Shown here: in pieces, positions 26,038-39,315 of the stretch
How positions within the stretch are numbered: position 1 is the stretch's first letter
Layout of the letters: the number at the start of each line of letters is the position of its first letter
From: Apricaphanius iberus
Lineage: Eukaryota; Chordata; Actinopteri; Cyprinodontiformes; Aphaniidae
Direction: 5' to 3'
Length of the DNA: 64,000 nt
NCBI GenBank assembly: GCA_028564705.1
Contig: JAPXFQ010001964.1
Span: forward strand, 310,001 to 374,000
Translations under genes and position numbers: made by a program
The notes under the pieces: model-generated
Databases searched by the model: none
What the model was told of the DNA's origin: nothing
The model's input: the letters and a program-made list of their open reading frames with translations, nothing else

Positions 26038-29000
26038 ATGAGAATGTCTTCCGTCAAACTGGTAAGTGTGTTGTACATGGATTTAACCACGTTTGCTCTG
26101 TATTTCGCAGTCATTGCTGTGTTTTAATATAAGTGTCTATTGAATATCCCCGCAGATTGTGTTGATAATTCAGTTAGCTTTAGCATATTGCTAGCTGCTT
26201 TCGCTAACTCCTAACACTATACAAGCCGATTTAATAACGAGTGTTTGACATTTAAATTGCTTCGTGGTCTCGTAATTTTCCATTTTTAAATTATTAAAAA
26301 AGAAAAAAATGTGACTATGACGTGACTATTCGGACTAATTTTCCTGTTGCTGTTGTACCTCTGTGTTCCGCCAGGTGTCGCTGTGTGCCGCCGCTCCTGG
26401 TCTAACGGTTCTGATGAGCGGCTCGGTTCTGGCCGCCAGCGAAGGAGAAAAGAAGACCTCCCAGGCCGCTCTGATCCTCGACGAGGTGAAGTTAGCAACA
26501 GATATTTGTCCTAGAAACAGAAAACAACAAGGTTACCAAAATTAGACAAAAAGTACCTGACAGGAATCCCTGCCTGGCTTTGGTTCATCTCCACTAAAGA
26601 AACTAAAGAAAGGAGCATGTTAGGACGCCCAGATAAGTTTTATCGGGAAGCAGCACATACATTGACAGGCTGTTCTTAAAGAAACTGTCTTCAGTTTTCC
26701 AAGTTTGACCCCGCTGCCGACATTACATTCCAGCATGGTGTTAACCTAGAGCTACAAATACTATTTAAGTTAATAATTTTAATTATTTTTCATTTTAATT
26801 ATTTTGTAATCACATTTCCAGAGGAGTATCTGAGTGTTTTAATTGCAATTTCCCCCCATTTGTTTATGTATTTATCCATCCATCCAGTAATTAATTCTTT
26901 AATTCAGTCAGTCATCCATTTATCCATCCATCATTTCATTCAGTAACCAGTTCATTCATTCGTCCATCCATTAATTTATCGGCCCTTCCTTCCTTCCTTC
27001 CTTCCTTCCTTCCTTCCTTCCTTCCTTCCTTCCTTCACATCTCTGATTGATTTAACTCTATTTCTAGATGTCAGTGAATCTGTAAATAAACTACGACAAG
27101 GCAGACAGACTGGGAACGACCAATCAAAACCTTCTGAGAACATTTATAGACCAATGAGGAACCAGAACCACCAGTAGAGGTCAATCTTTCACATCTTCAG
27201 GGTGACTTGATGGTTTTTCCTCCATCATCAGGGTAGCTATAATCTGGAAGGATGTAAATCAGCCTCTCTATGTTGGCTGAGGAGGTGAAGGTTCGCGGCT
27301 CGCTGCAGGATCTGAGCCGATGAGGACGTCTGAGTCCTAACTCGACATCTCTGCTGCTTCTTCCAGTTGCCGTCTCTGTACACCAGACCAGAACCGAGAC
27401 CCGGGATGCCGGAGCCGGAGGCGGGACCTCTGGAGCAGAGCGTGGCGTCGCTGAGGAAGTGGGGGGAGCCGTACACCAACCTGGGTCAGGTGGGTGAACA
27501 GTACGCGACATGGATCTGGTTCTGGGCTGTAAACATATGTATTGGTCTAAAAGTGAAACTAAACACCAACCTGAGCTCAGTGAACCACGGTGGTGGCAGC
27601 GTCATGCTGTGGGGGTGTAGGCGACAGCTGGTCTGCTTCTCTGCTTCTGTTTTCTCTCTAACATCTACATCTACGTCGTCCATTTTGGTTCTTCTTACAG
27701 CAGCAAACATCTCTGATCATCTTGTCCAGACCCAGAAATCTGATTATTTTCTGTTAATACTCAGCTGAAAGTGGTCAAACCCAAATTAACTCTGCTGTAA
27801 TTTTTCAGAACATACAGTTTAACTTTAATAATCAGCCGTTCAGACATAATTTAACATGTTTCTTGTCTTGTTTTTGCAGCAGAACATCCAGAAGGCTGTG
27901 GAGAAAGCTCAGGTGAGGTTTAACGCTGATAACTCCAACTCTACTTCTACAGGAATTAGGGATGCACCGATTATGGTATCAGTATTGGTTAAACTTAACC
28001 GATACCATGAACCAATACTCACAATGTGGAAAATCTGCAATAAATTCACAAAAAAAAGATACATTTTTCACTTGAAATTTTCTTTTTCTGCTAATTTTAT
28101 ATTTTACATCTCTTATTTCGTCTTATGTTTAGTTAGTAAAATCTGGTGCCTTTTGTCTCTTCAAGAAAGGTATAAGGTGGCAGTTATACAGTTAATTAAT
28201 TCAACAATAGTATCGGATCGGTATCGGGTATCGACAGATACACAAAATCCATGCATCGGTATCAGGACCGAAAAAGTCGGATCGGTGCACCCCTAATAGG
28301 AATCATAAAACGGAAAATATTGAATTTGAATGAGCCAGCAGGGTGTGGCAGACGGCTCCACCTGTTCCCAGGAACGTCTGGGTGGGAAGAGGCCAAAGCT
28401 GCTCCCGTAACCAGACGACATTCCTGAGACCAGCAGATTATCCGGTGTTGAGTCTGAAACCGGATCTTTCTGCTGCTGACGGAGAAAACAACAGAGCAAA
28501 GAAACGTTTTTCCTCCACCTTGTTCCTGGGAAACTTCTTTAACCTTGCTTCATGTTTTCTACAATAACAAAGAAGGGATATTTATTTATTTTTTTACATT
28601 TAGATAAGTGTAATTAGTTGTTTTAATTATATACTTACCGATATAAACACAAAAGTAGATATAGTAAAATATGGAGTATACATCAGTTTGATGTCATTGT
28701 TACAAACTACCAACAGTAATAAATAACACTAATTATAACTATAAACTTATTCCAAATATTCCTTTATTAACAGACAGATGCAGTAATGTAAAAAAATGTT
28801 AACTTACTTAAAGATTCTTTTTTCATTTTTAAGAATATTTTTGCATTTAAAAGCTGTTCAAACCAACCTAGTCCTGTGTGGAAAATAAAATGCCCCCTCT
28901 CAACTCCTTAACTGATGGTTTCATCCTGGGTTGGAACAATGACTCTTTGTTTAATAAACATAAATAAATAGATAAAAATAGTTATACATATTCAAAGACT

Positions 29001-32000
29001 TTTCTTTTTCATAAACAAATTCATATTTTTGAATGCTAATATTAGATTTTTATGAATAAAAAATAATGACTTTTTCTCTTAGTAAACAAAAATAGATTAC
29101 AATACACAGACTTTTCTTCCACAATATAATAAAAGAATAGTAATTAACAAAGACTCTGTTCTGTTTTTTATGAGTATATGAATACAAATGATTTAAAAAA
29201 ATCTATATATATATATATATATATATAAATATAAATAAAAAATGAATGAATAAAAAGTAAACAATGACTTGGTTTTTTTAAAACAAAAATAAAAAAATAA
29301 ACAATTACTTTTTTAATCAAATAAATAAAGATACAAATTGCAATTAACAAAGACGCTTATCTTTTTATTGTTGATCAAAAATAAGCAATATTTTGAACAA
29401 CTGAACAATTACCTTAAATAAAGACATTAATAAAAATAATGATAAATAAACAATAACTTGCTTTTTCTCTTTTATAAACAGAATAAAAATAATTTCTTTT
29501 GGAATAAATAAATAAACAAATAAGAATACAAATAGTACTTGACAAAGACTTATCCTTTTCTAGTACAAAAACAAAAAAAGTGATTAACAGTTATCTTTTT
29601 TTCAATATTTTTTTTACAAATTATATTTCTTCCAAAAATCTAATTACTTAATTAATTAAAACAATGTTAGGTAAGCAATAACTTTCTTTTTTATAAACAA
29701 AAATAAATTAAGTAGATAAATAAAAAATGAATTATTCTTTTTTTATAAACCATAATAATTCCCTTTAAAATACTATTAAATAAACAATGATTTTGCTTTT
29801 TATAAAATAAACAATTTTAAACAATTCTTGTTCTGATAAAAATAAGTAAAAAATTATAAACAACTACTCTTTTTTTCTTTTTTAATTAACAAAAGAAAGT
29901 TTTAAGTCAATAAAGATTCTTTAACACCACTTTGGAGAAATGTAGACCCGCTCTTCTTTTTAGATTAATTCAGCCACTGGAGAATTTCCAGCAGAAACGA
30001 CCGGTTCAAGGTCATCTCACCACAACTGATTTGGGGTTAATGTCCGGACTTTGACTAGGCCACCATTAAACTTTAATTTTGCGTGTTTCTAGCCTGTTGG
30101 AGGTGGAGCTGAGCTTAAGGTCACAAACTGAAGGTCGGACCTTCTCCTACTGGATCTTCTGGTAAAGAGCCACATTTTGGCCACAAAGCAGCAAAGCAGT
30201 CCCAGACCATCACACCCCCACCACTGTGCTTGGCTGTTAGGATGATTTTCTGGTTTTGAAATTCTCCTGACGTAACAAGACGATGGCGTCCAGAAAGGTC
30301 AACCTTCAGTGTCATCTGTCCTCAGAATATTTTCCCAGAAGCCTCGGTGGTAAATGTGAGACGGGTCATTGTGTGCTTCTGGATCAGCAATGGTTCTGGC
30401 CATTTTCTCTCTTCTTTATTGTTAAAGCATGACTTCTGCCCTTGATAAATTTCCACATCTTCTCATCTTAATCATTAAAACATCATGAAAAAATATTAAA
30501 ATAATATTTAAAATAAATAAAATAAAGGGATTTAAAAAAAGAAAGAACAGATTAAATCTGTAGAGAAGAAAATCTTTTTAAATTTCATATGTGTAAAAAC
30601 TGAACTATAAGCAGTTCTTTATTCAGTTTTTAATGTCTTTCTGTGTTTGTGTCCTCTGGTCGTCTCTGGAGCACAGCGGGTCTACTGGATGGTGGAGCCG
30701 ACCATAAACGCATCAGTATCAGCCGTCAGCGGTGAGACGATCCTCTCTGTCCTGTTTTTGAGACAAGGACAACAGCGGCCAAAAACTGATATTAACAGCT
30801 GCAGAATATTTCTTTTTACTGACTAAAATAAACAGTTGTGATTTATCGCTGACATATTAAAACACATAAACATCTGATACATGAAGATTGAGGTGCAGAA
30901 ACAGTTTATCATGAATTTTGATTACTTTATATTGATTTATCTGTTTTTAACTGACTCAACTTTGAAATATTGATTTACCATGTTATGGGGAAAAAAATCA
31001 ATTAGTTTTTATCCAAAAACTAGTTTTCTTGAAAATTTATCATATTTTATCTGTGGTAATTTACAGAAAATGTTTTGGGGGGTTCATTTTGATTTAGAAG
31101 TACAAGTAAAAATAATGTTAATCATAATAAACAAAAAATAAATATAATATAAAAAATAAAAGAAATCCTCCTAATTTTTTTAAAAATAACTTACATAAAG
31201 ACTTTATGAAAAACATGCTACAAAATTACATTCATAAAGAATAACAAAAAGACAAATACAAAAATGTATGAATAAAATGTCATTGGAAGTAAACTACATA
31301 AAAATATTTTTTTGACTATATAAATACAAAAAACAAGTGAAATAAAAAACAAGACAACATTAAATCAAATCTAGAAATAAAAAATAGAGATAAAGATATT
31401 GGCCAAAAAAAGAAAAATTCTAATTAGTTTTAGTGAAGTAAAAACTAAATATATAGTCAAACGACAAATTTGATTAAAAATGAAATTAATAAATAAAAAT
31501 TTACAATTAAATAATTTGTATCAAACAAAACAAATATATATATATATTTAATTTCAAACCAAGAGATAATTCATTATTTTAAAATGATGAAAATATGAAA
31601 ATGTATGAGCTTGAAATTTATGGAATAAAAAAATTATAAGTGAACACGAAAAAAGTAAATATAAAGGGACATTTATTTATCAACATAATTAAAACATTAA
31701 AATTTTATTCAAAATGCAAATGCGAAATAAATGTAAAAAAAGAAGAGACTACATTTCTTTCAGTGAATCATAACCATCATCATAACATAATAAAATTATG
31801 TTAAATATTAAAAAAACTTGAATAATAACTACAATTAAAATTCACAAAATCTTTTTAAAGCAGAAAATAATTATACAAATTCAAACTAATAAGTAATTCA
31901 TGCAAAGTTAAAAAATAAAAATGTATAAATAGAATTTAATTTTAAAAGTATTCAAGCAAAACATATTTTTATGAAAATAGACATTAAATGCAAAGATTAA

Positions 32001-35000
32001 TAAAATATAAAAGAATAAAATAAAACTAAAGTCAGAAACGCAAAACAAATATAAAAAAATAGTTACAAAAAATTTATATCCACTCAGTTTAAAGGTTGAA
32101 GCTATTATGAAATGTAGCTGTAGCTACGGTTCTTTTTGTTGATGGTCTGTTGTGTCCGTTGTTCCCGGTTCCTTCAGACACGTTCCGGTTCCTCAGTGAC
32201 CCTCCTCCGGACCTCTATCCCAGCGTCGGCGTGGTCGGATTCTCCGGCTTCCTGGGGCTTTACCTGGCCAAAGGTGGCGACTGCGTCCGATTAGACGGCT
32301 CCGTTTGTGTCTCGGTCCGCTTCACGATGCTTTCCGTTTCCTTTCAGGCTCCAAGATGAAGCGCCTGGTGTTCCCCGTGGGCCTCATGGCGCTCAGCGCC
32401 TCCATGTTCTACCCACAGCAGGCTGCCGACTTGCTGAAGGTGAGTCGATGGATCAGAACCAGGAGCCCGTTGGTGCTGGTTTCATTTTGAACAGGATTCT
32501 GTTTCTTCCAGATTAATTGGTTGTAGACAGATCCCAGGTCTGTTTTCCTGACAGTTTGAGCTAGGGATGCACCGATACCGATACTAGTACCGAGACCATG
32601 AACCGAAACTAATAATGAGGATATTGCAATAATTTAACATAAAAAAAATTCACTTGTGATTTTGGTTTTGTAGTCTTTTTTTGTTAATATTTAATTTTTT
32701 ATCTAATTCACCATCATTTGTTGTAACAAGCAGAGAAGAAGTCTTCTAATTTATTGCATTTTTGTGTGTGGTAGAAGTATCGGCAAGTACTCAAGATACA
32801 AGTATTGATAATGTATCGGTTTAAAAAAAAACCCGTATTATTGCATCCCTAGTGCTTTTTCCTCACGGCACACAGTTTATGTAATTTAGTATTGTTTGGA
32901 TCGATATCAGCAGATTATGAACCTCTGATATCTGTAACGGTATTGGAAACAAAAAAAGTGGATCGGTGCATCGCTCAGCATGTTTTACCTGATTTAATTT
33001 TTAGTTCAGCTTTTAACTGTTTATTTATTAATCTGCTTTGCATTTTTATTATTTGTTTTACACTTATTGTTTTATACTTTATATACTTTATATTTTATTA
33101 ACTTTATATTTTAATGTATTTTAATCTTTCTTGCCAGTGTTTCCATTCTGGGGGGCCCCCTGCATTGGGGGCGGTAGTCGGCTGTGGCTGCCTTGGTGCC
33201 CCCCAGGTAGCGCTTGGGTGGAGGTGGGGGTACCATCTCTCCCTCCTCTGGGCGCCCTGGGTCGGAGCCTTGGCTGCTGCTGTTGATCTGCTGCTGCTGA
33301 TGCAGATGGCTCCCATGATGGCATTTCCTGGCTCATTTGTACTCAGCCCGCTTTTTGTAGCTTCTAAGTGTGTGTGTGAGTGAGTATGGCTGATGGGTTG
33401 GGTTGGGAGGGGGTTGTATTTGCATTGATGATTTTATTTTTGAAGGGGGGGTTGTGGGGTTATTTTAAATCTGTAAAGCACTTTGAGTAACTTTTTTTGT
33501 TTGAAAAGCGCTTTATAAATAAAGTTTGATTTGATCCCTAGTTTGAACTCCAGATTTTATTTCCTCTGAGTGTCTTTCACTGTATTACCAGAAAGTATCC
33601 AGAGGTAATCAACCCCCTTTATGACAGTTTACTGACTGTTTTTATCCAACCGATAGCTACAGATTCAAACGCAGAAACAACTTCTGGTTCTGTTCTTAAT
33701 CTTTTCACTGGCTCCTCCTTTTTGGTTTTTTTAACAGAACTTTTCTGAAGAGGATATAAAACCTGAGAAAGGTTGGCAAATTTGGGTGTTTAAACCTAAT
33801 TTAAAGCTGGTGTTAGTGCAGAAATGGCAGAGGTTTTTATTTCCCTGGATGGGACCGGTTCAGGTCCGATCAGGTGCATAAATCCTCACTGATGGGTTTA
33901 AATTTATTTGATTCACCTTCATGCAGGATTTTTCCGGATCTTTAAATTCCCATTGGTGGAAGGAAGATGGAGATAAATGGGAGTAACGTTTAGGTCTGGA
34001 AGCAGCTTCCATTTGTGTTATTTACCTTTAATCCATTATAACAAATTGTTTTCTGGAAAGTATGAACAACCCCCCCCCCCCCCCGACCTGCTGTTAAACT
34101 GGACCTAAACTTTCCAGGCGCCGGTTATCGGTGCTGCAGTTTTGATCCTGGACTCACTTCCTTCAGGAAACCTGTCATGTTTCCGTAAAGGAAGCTGGAG
34201 CTGTGACTAACGCTCCCAGTTTATTTTATTCCCAGCATTTCATTCGAACACAATGTAAGACCCACTCTGATGGCTTCGGACTGTGGGAGTGAAAACAGGG
34301 CGGCGAGAGCAGCTGGAAAGATATAGGAGGATCTTAAGTTTATAAATATCCCAGATGGATATTATTCAATATTCTGTGAAGTTATTTGCTGATTATGTCA
34401 TTTCAAACTATGTCATATCAGGTTTTAGATTTGTATGTAAAAGAATTGCTTAAGTTATGTAAATAATGGATGTCCAAATGGTGGCACAGGGGCCTTTTCT
34501 GTGTCGTTTATAATCATTTCTTTGACCGCAGTTCAAAAATGGAACAAAATTTATCCCAATAGCACAGGTGCTTGATTTTTGCTGACAGCTTAACTGTTCT
34601 TAATTCCATAAGAATGAGTAAAACTATGAATATCCAGCAAATGTATCATTATTAATTTAAAAAAATTAATACATTTTCAGTTGTCTCGTCCTTTTGACTT
34701 AGAATAGGAATTATTGTGCTACACTTGGTAAATTCAGGCGTGTCGCAATCACAGTGACAGATTCACACAAAATTTTAAAAATATATGAAACAGAATGAAG
34801 AATATTATATTGTATAATAAGGACAGTGTTACATACAGTTGGTAAAAATAGCACAGAGGGGTTCTGCTGGGAGGAAGGAGCTACGATAACGCTCCTTTGT
34901 GTACAGCAGGGCTGGCAGACATGGTCCATCAGTCATGTTACTTTTGTTCAGAGTCCTTTTATAATACTGTATAAATAATAGAGGTGTTACGGTTCGTAAA

Positions 35001-36695
35001 AATCATGCCTTGGTATGTTTATGTTAAACTTGAATTGATAAAAATAACTTTTTTTCTCTTTTTATTTGTAATTTGAAACAAAGCCTTCTTTTTTCTTGAA
35101 TTCCTTCCTTTTAATTCCTGAAATTACTTGAATTTTATTTTTACAGGAGTAAATATTTGGAACAGTTGTCCTGATGAGATAAAAAGAAGTGGTATTTTAG
35201 TTAGTTTAAAGAGACTTTATTAAAAAAACGAAAAAAATTTAGTTATAGTAGGGAAAACTACATTAATTGAAAATGTTTTTTTTCTTATTTCACATTGTGA
35301 TATAAAGAAGATTTAAGTCTACATATTAACTTTAAGCGTATGTACCTTAGTTTATACGTATTTCTGTACAAGGGGGCAGGTGTAGAATATGAGCTTTACT
35401 TCTACCTGCTCCGTTTTGGTTTCATAAGTCAGCTCATACTGGTTACTTGTTTATTTTCTTGTACTGAAATAAACATTTATGTTATATAACTGAAAAAGTG
35501 GAAAGTATGAAACTGACTAGAGATTTGATTTGACTTCTTAAGAGAAATAAAATGGTACAAGCGGATATAGCCAGAGTAGAAAAAATAGAACCACTTGATA
35601 ACAGTCAGCATTGATGTTAATAAATGTTTAGTTTAGTTTTACTATGCCAATATTTGAGAATAAAACATGTTTAAATTACTTTAGAGTGTTTTGAGATTTC
35701 AACAGTTTAGATGCCCAGCTATGTTTTTTTCTCGAGCATCAGTGATGTTTCCATTCAGGTGAGTCATTCAGTTCAGCGCAGAGCGTGTTATGGACCTTAT
35801 TGCTGTTGAAAGATGTGTTCACTAACAAAGATCTGGTTCGTTCCATCTTTCTTTTTCTACTGTAGCTGCGGGAGAAACCATTAATGTTCCCAGATAGTAG
35901 AGTTTAGTGATAGCTGGGAGTCCTTTCTAGTTTTGTCTTGGTATCACTTTTTAAAGTTGTCCTGCGGAAACGTTACTCTGCGCTCTGAGTCGTGCACTTA
36001 AACATTCTCCATGTGTTCGGGTAGAAAACTACAGGATTTGTGTGTACCGAACCGACAAGGAGGTACCGGAAAATACAAAAACATGTCCCGTCAGACCCTT
36101 AATGAATACTTTAATAAGTAGTAATACAGATTATTTTGGAAATTACTGACCACATATTGGCCTTTTAATTTCAAATTCATACTCAGCATATTTATTATTA
36201 ATACTATCAAAGTAATTTTTAAAATCCTAATTGTGGCCCATGAATTAATTTTTGGCCCTCTTGGCTAAAAGCTTGGATCAAAACAATCTGAAGAAGTTGG
36301 TTCTGGGATATCTGTTATGGGGAAATTACTAATTTAATTTTATAATTGGTATCATTTAAAATTTTCATCAGGTGAGTCGAGACCGGGCGATCACATGGAC
36401 CCAGAAGGGCCGCGTTGCCATGGAGACCCTGTGGAAGGATCCTCTGTTTAGTAAGAAAAAGGTAATTTTGTTTTTTACATCTACACGTATCGTTTCTAAA
36501 GTAACATAATTTCCCCTTCTATTGATTCTCCATAATCTCATGAAATTATTCGAGAAATTCATCCTTTAAATTCAGGATATTTCTACATGTGGATGGTGCT
36601 GCCTTTGTTTCAGGTTGTTCTTTTCTTCGTTTGTGTTTCAGTCAGTGAAACCTGAGAGGTCAGAGCAGGCAGAGAGCCGCGACGCTAACAGCTGA
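26038..36695 (+). CDS. apoo: MICOS complex subunit MIC26 (apolipoprotein O), complete
   Basis: An inner-membrane subunit of MICOS, which shapes mitochondrial cristae junctions. Coding exons: 26038-26061, 26375-26485, 27367-27489, 27880-27912, 30677-30731, 32178-32273, 32348-32439, 36372-36461, 36642-36695. All have GT-AG borders and matching phases, giving 225 aa (human APOO 198). The first ATG (MRMSSVKL) is chosen; a second in-frame ATG is at 26044. A hydrophobic N-terminal segment precedes [12 protein letters not shown]. The ApoO-family core has two membrane helices, around [17 protein letters not shown] and [19 protein letters not shown], with the conserved YPQQA motif. This core is closer to MIC26 than to its paralogue MIC27/APOOL. 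Exon 4 has a NAGNAG acceptor. Introns carry MITEs, Tc1 relics and LINE tails. Confidence 0.92.
26984..27036. repeat. (TTCC)n microsatellite in APOO intron 2
   Basis: About 13 perfect ttcc/cctt units, preceded by degenerate (atcc)n from about 26873. Confidence 0.95.
27957..28295. mobile_element. hAT-type MITE in APOO intron 4
   Basis: Ends are tagggatgcaccgat and atcggtgcacccct(a), near-perfect inverted repeats of about 15 bp. The flanking 8-mers are acaggaat and ataggaat, a duplication with one mismatch. The internal 'cggatcggtatcgggtatcg' is typical of this teleost family. It starts 45 bp after exon 4 of APOO. Confidence 0.8.
28950..29900. repeat. A-rich degenerate periodic repeat in APOO intron 4
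   Basis: Variants of 'ataaacaatgacttttt...ttataaacaaaaataaata' recur at roughly 50-70 bp spacing. A (TA)n run is at 29203-29227. The copies are strongly diverged. No coding content. Confidence 0.55.
29975..30450 (-). mobile_element. Tc1-like transposon relic in APOO intron 4
   Basis: The plus strand has 'gtccggactttgactaggcc', 'ccagaccatcacacccccac' and 'cctcagaatattttcccaga', phrases of a widespread teleost Tc1-derived repeat. Read on the minus strand, [18 protein letters not shown] leads into [11 protein letters not shown], a decayed form of the transposase GGGSVMVWG motif. Stops break it elsewhere. Confidence 0.65.
31090..32070. other. AT-rich intron 5 sequence of APOO, no feature recognised
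   Basis: Extremely A-rich on the plus strand (repeated aataaa, ataaaa). A short (TA)n run is at about 31538-31549. No frame or inverted terminus was recognised. Confidence 0.5.
32572..32851. mobile_element. MITE related to the 27957 copy, in APOO intron 7
   Basis: Starts tagggatgcaccgatacc and ends attattgcatcccta, inverted repeats of the same family. A further orphan end, 'gtggatcggtgcatcgct', lies at about 32958-32975, so a second partial copy adjoins it. Confidence 0.7.
33115..33540 (+). mobile_element. 3' end of a 5'-truncated LINE in APOO intron 7
   Basis: The GC-rich stretch passes into 'gtaaagcactttgagtaac' and 'gcgctttataaataaagttt', ending in a short tgatt repeat. This is the usual 3' tail of teleost L2/Rex-type LINEs. 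Only the 3' part is present, and the open frames inside are chance. Confidence 0.6.
33541..34977. other. APOO intron 7, no feature recognised
   Basis: Ordinary AT-rich intron. A run of about 14 C is at 34071-34084. Confidence 0.5.
34978..36070. mobile_element. Probable hAT-type non-autonomous element in APOO intron 7
   Basis: The left end is 'gaggtgttacggttcgtaaaa' at 34981 onward; the right end region reads 'tgtgtaccgaaccgacaagg' near 36043-36062, an inverted match to 'cggttcggtacaca'-type termini seen in teleost repeats. Boundaries are approximate and no target duplication was resolved. Confidence 0.4.
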
Positions 36696-37059
36696 GGTAA
36701 ACCGTCTCAGCAGCTCCTGCGGACCCCAAAACCGTTCCCGGGAAGCGGATCAGAACCTCTCAGCTTCTCCCAACTCCTAACAACCTGCAGCGTTCAGAGC
36801 TGCAGAAGTCCCTGAGGACAGCCTGTTCCAAGAAGCAGATTAAATGTGCTTCTTGGAAACGGTTCTTCAAGGTCCTCCTCCTTTCTCACGTCTGTGATCT
36901 CAACACGGTTCACGGTGTCCCATAACATCCGTCTGGTGTCTCCACGGCTACAGACTCATACCTAACTGCGACACAAACAGTCTGGATCACACCTCACGTT
37001 GTTTTGTTTCCTCCTCTTTCTGTTGATTAGACTACACATTTTTATTCCTTTGTGTCCGT

Positions 37060-37065
37060 ATTAAA
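37060..37065 (+). terminator. Candidate APOO polyadenylation signal
   Basis: ATTAAA about 365 bp after the APOO stop, followed by a 'tgcatattgtac' stretch. The 3' UTR is moderately GC-rich up to about 37020 and then changes to AT-rich repeats, which supports a transcript end here. Confidence 0.45.
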
Positions 37066-37285
37066 ACCTGCATATTGTACAACGGTGTATTAGAGCCAAT
37101 GTAGAAAAAAATAATATTTTTGGGAGTAAATTTTGACAATTATTTCAAATATTTTCCAGATCAAAAATGTGGAAATTTTCTAAATTTAAAAAGTTGAAAA
37201 TTTGCAAGAGAAAACTCTGAAATTTCCAAGATTCAAGGCCTACATTTTTTATATTTAGCATCCATTATTTTCTGACTTTATAACT

Positions 37286-38592
37286 AGGGATGTCTCGATC
37301 AGCACTTTTTAACCCTCGATCCGATCTTTTGAACTCAAATCCGATCTGATTTCGAGTCCCAGTCCCAATCTTCCTTTAGTATTGAAATTTATAAAACTGA
37401 AATATTGTTTTAGCAAGTAACTAAACTTAACTTTTTATAACTAATTTCATTAATAAGCATTACCATTATTTTTGTAAACCCCATGAAATAAATTTTTTTA
37501 CAGAAAATTAAAGGTCAGCTTCATTTTAAAGGTTTAATATCGAACATTTTCAGAAAAAGCTACGTAAAAAAAAAAATACATCCACGGGGCTTTTAGAGGG
37601 GTACAGAATGACAACAGCATTTCCTTAGAAAATGATATTTGAATTAAAATAAAATGTACATTTATAACGACAATGACATTATGTGTACATTATTCAAGTC
37701 AGTAGTGGGCTCCATTGTGGGTTAATAGATACAGTCCCTAAGTTCCAACTATATGGTCACCACAGCTCGGCTGGTACTGGGAGAAATGGTGGAGTCAACA
37801 TGTCTAGCAGCGGCTTCAGAGCCCCGTAGATATTGTTATCCGTCTCAGGAGAGGAGTGACCACAGAAGACCTGAAACTAAAGTAGTTTTAGGTGAAGCCT
37901 TCATTAGATGGACCCACATAAAGCATTTCCACGGCATCAAACACATGCGAAAACGGCAACTTTTCTCCTGGATCGGCAAGCTAGCTCACCTGCTAACTTT
38001 GGTAACGTTAGCTGTCAGTTAAACTCCTCTAAAATACATTCCTCAGTGGAAGCAGTTCAGGTTGGTCACTGTACGTATCGGCAGCGAACCAGGCCACCCA
38101 ACAGCCGGATCCATGGTTTTTATTGTTGTAACTACAACCTAGATGCACTAGATGTCGCTATCGTATTCATGTTCGATATCAAAACGTTTATATTTCCGAC
38201 AAAAGTAAAAAAGCAAAACACTTGGTACTTGGTACAGCATTATAAAGAAAAGTATTTCTGGCAGACTATATGCTGGCGTGCGGAATGCTGCCCTCTAGTG
38301 TCATGGGATTGCATTTACTCTATATTTTTGAGTATATACCAGAGTGGTGGAGGAATTTAATAATAACTCCATTCCTTTCTGGACATGTGGAGCCAAATTA
38401 AAACGACGTAAAAGACGGGTTTGTTTTGCATCCCTACGGATTTTTAAATTATTGCACAATCACCGTCAAACATAACTAGGAGGTACTTTCGTAAAAATCG
38501 GTGCGACTCGTCAGTTAATATAGCCAATCTCTGATCACTAAAAAATAGGAAAATATCACCCTGATCTGATCTTGAGGTCAGGACATCACCAA
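37286..38592. mobile_element. Composite hAT-like MITE cluster
   Basis: Starts 'tagggatgtctcgatcagca', the classic 5' end of a teleost MITE, and closes with 'gatctgatcttgaggtcagg' and 'acatcacc', a decayed inverse. Within it, at about 37700-38440, a second GC-richer insert ends near 'catccctacgg'. No transposase is readable. Confidence 0.5.
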
Positions 38593-38697
38593 TTGTAAAA
38601 CCAGAATTTTTTAAGACAAAAAAAAACTATCAGAAAAAATCTGTTATTTGTGAAAGAAAATGCCTTTCCTGTAAGATTTAGGTGTTAAATTTACCCG

Positions 38698-38890
38698 AGT
38701 TCAGATGAGGCCATGAACGCCTCGAAGAGAGACTGTGAGGAAGAAGCTGCAACATGGCTGCATCACGCCAACTGTTAATATACTGCAATAACTAATGATA
38801 CATGATTAAATAGTGCCCAGTGAGAAATACTTGATGCAGCCATGTTACAGTCTCTCCAGTTTGAGGCGTTCATGGAAAGTCTGAACCCGT
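38698..38890. repeat. Hairpin repeat with about 60 bp arms
   Basis: The left arm includes 'gttcagatgaggccatgaac' and 'aacatggctgcatca'. The right arm gives their inverses, 'gatgcagccatgtt' and 'gaggcgttcatggaaagtc'. A decayed copy, inverted, occurs at about 48555-48610. Confidence 0.65.
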
Positions 38891-39189
38891 GAGAAGTCGT
38901 TCTCATCCGGGGAAAGAATCACATGAAACACTGAGGTCACACTTTAAAAAAATATCCAGATGCACATCTTATTTGAACTCTTAAATGTTATTGGATTGGC
39001 ATTTTCTGTCAGAAAAACCTAATTTCTATCAGTGATATTTTCAGACATATGATTTTTTTTTTTAACTTGCAAATGTTTGACTTTAAAATATCAGACAACA
39101 TCTTAGTTTAAATATGGGAAATTTATGCCTTGAACAATGGAAATTTTAGAGTTTTCTTTGGCAAATTTTCAAGTTTTTTTCTGAAAACT

Positions 39190-39315
39190 TTGAGATATTA
39201 TTCTCAGATATTTCTAGGAGCACTGCACGTGGCTGCTCCCTCAGTCTACCCATTCCCATACTGGGGGGTACTGCAAACTGAATCGTCTCTCATGGGATCA
39301 ATAAAGTATTCATTC
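39190..39315 (+). repeat. LINE 3' tail remnant
   Basis: 'Gagcactgcacgtggctgct' leads to 'tctcatgggatcaataaagt' and an attcattcat tail, a common teleost LINE 3' terminus. Confidence 0.5.

Noticed and set aside
27367..27768. 133-codon plus-strand frame as a separate gene
   Set aside because: Only 27367-27489 is coding (APOO exon 3); the rest is intron read-through.
33114..33383. Overlapping open frames on both strands in a GC-rich patch
   Set aside because: They lie within a LINE 3' untranslated tail; no coding signature.
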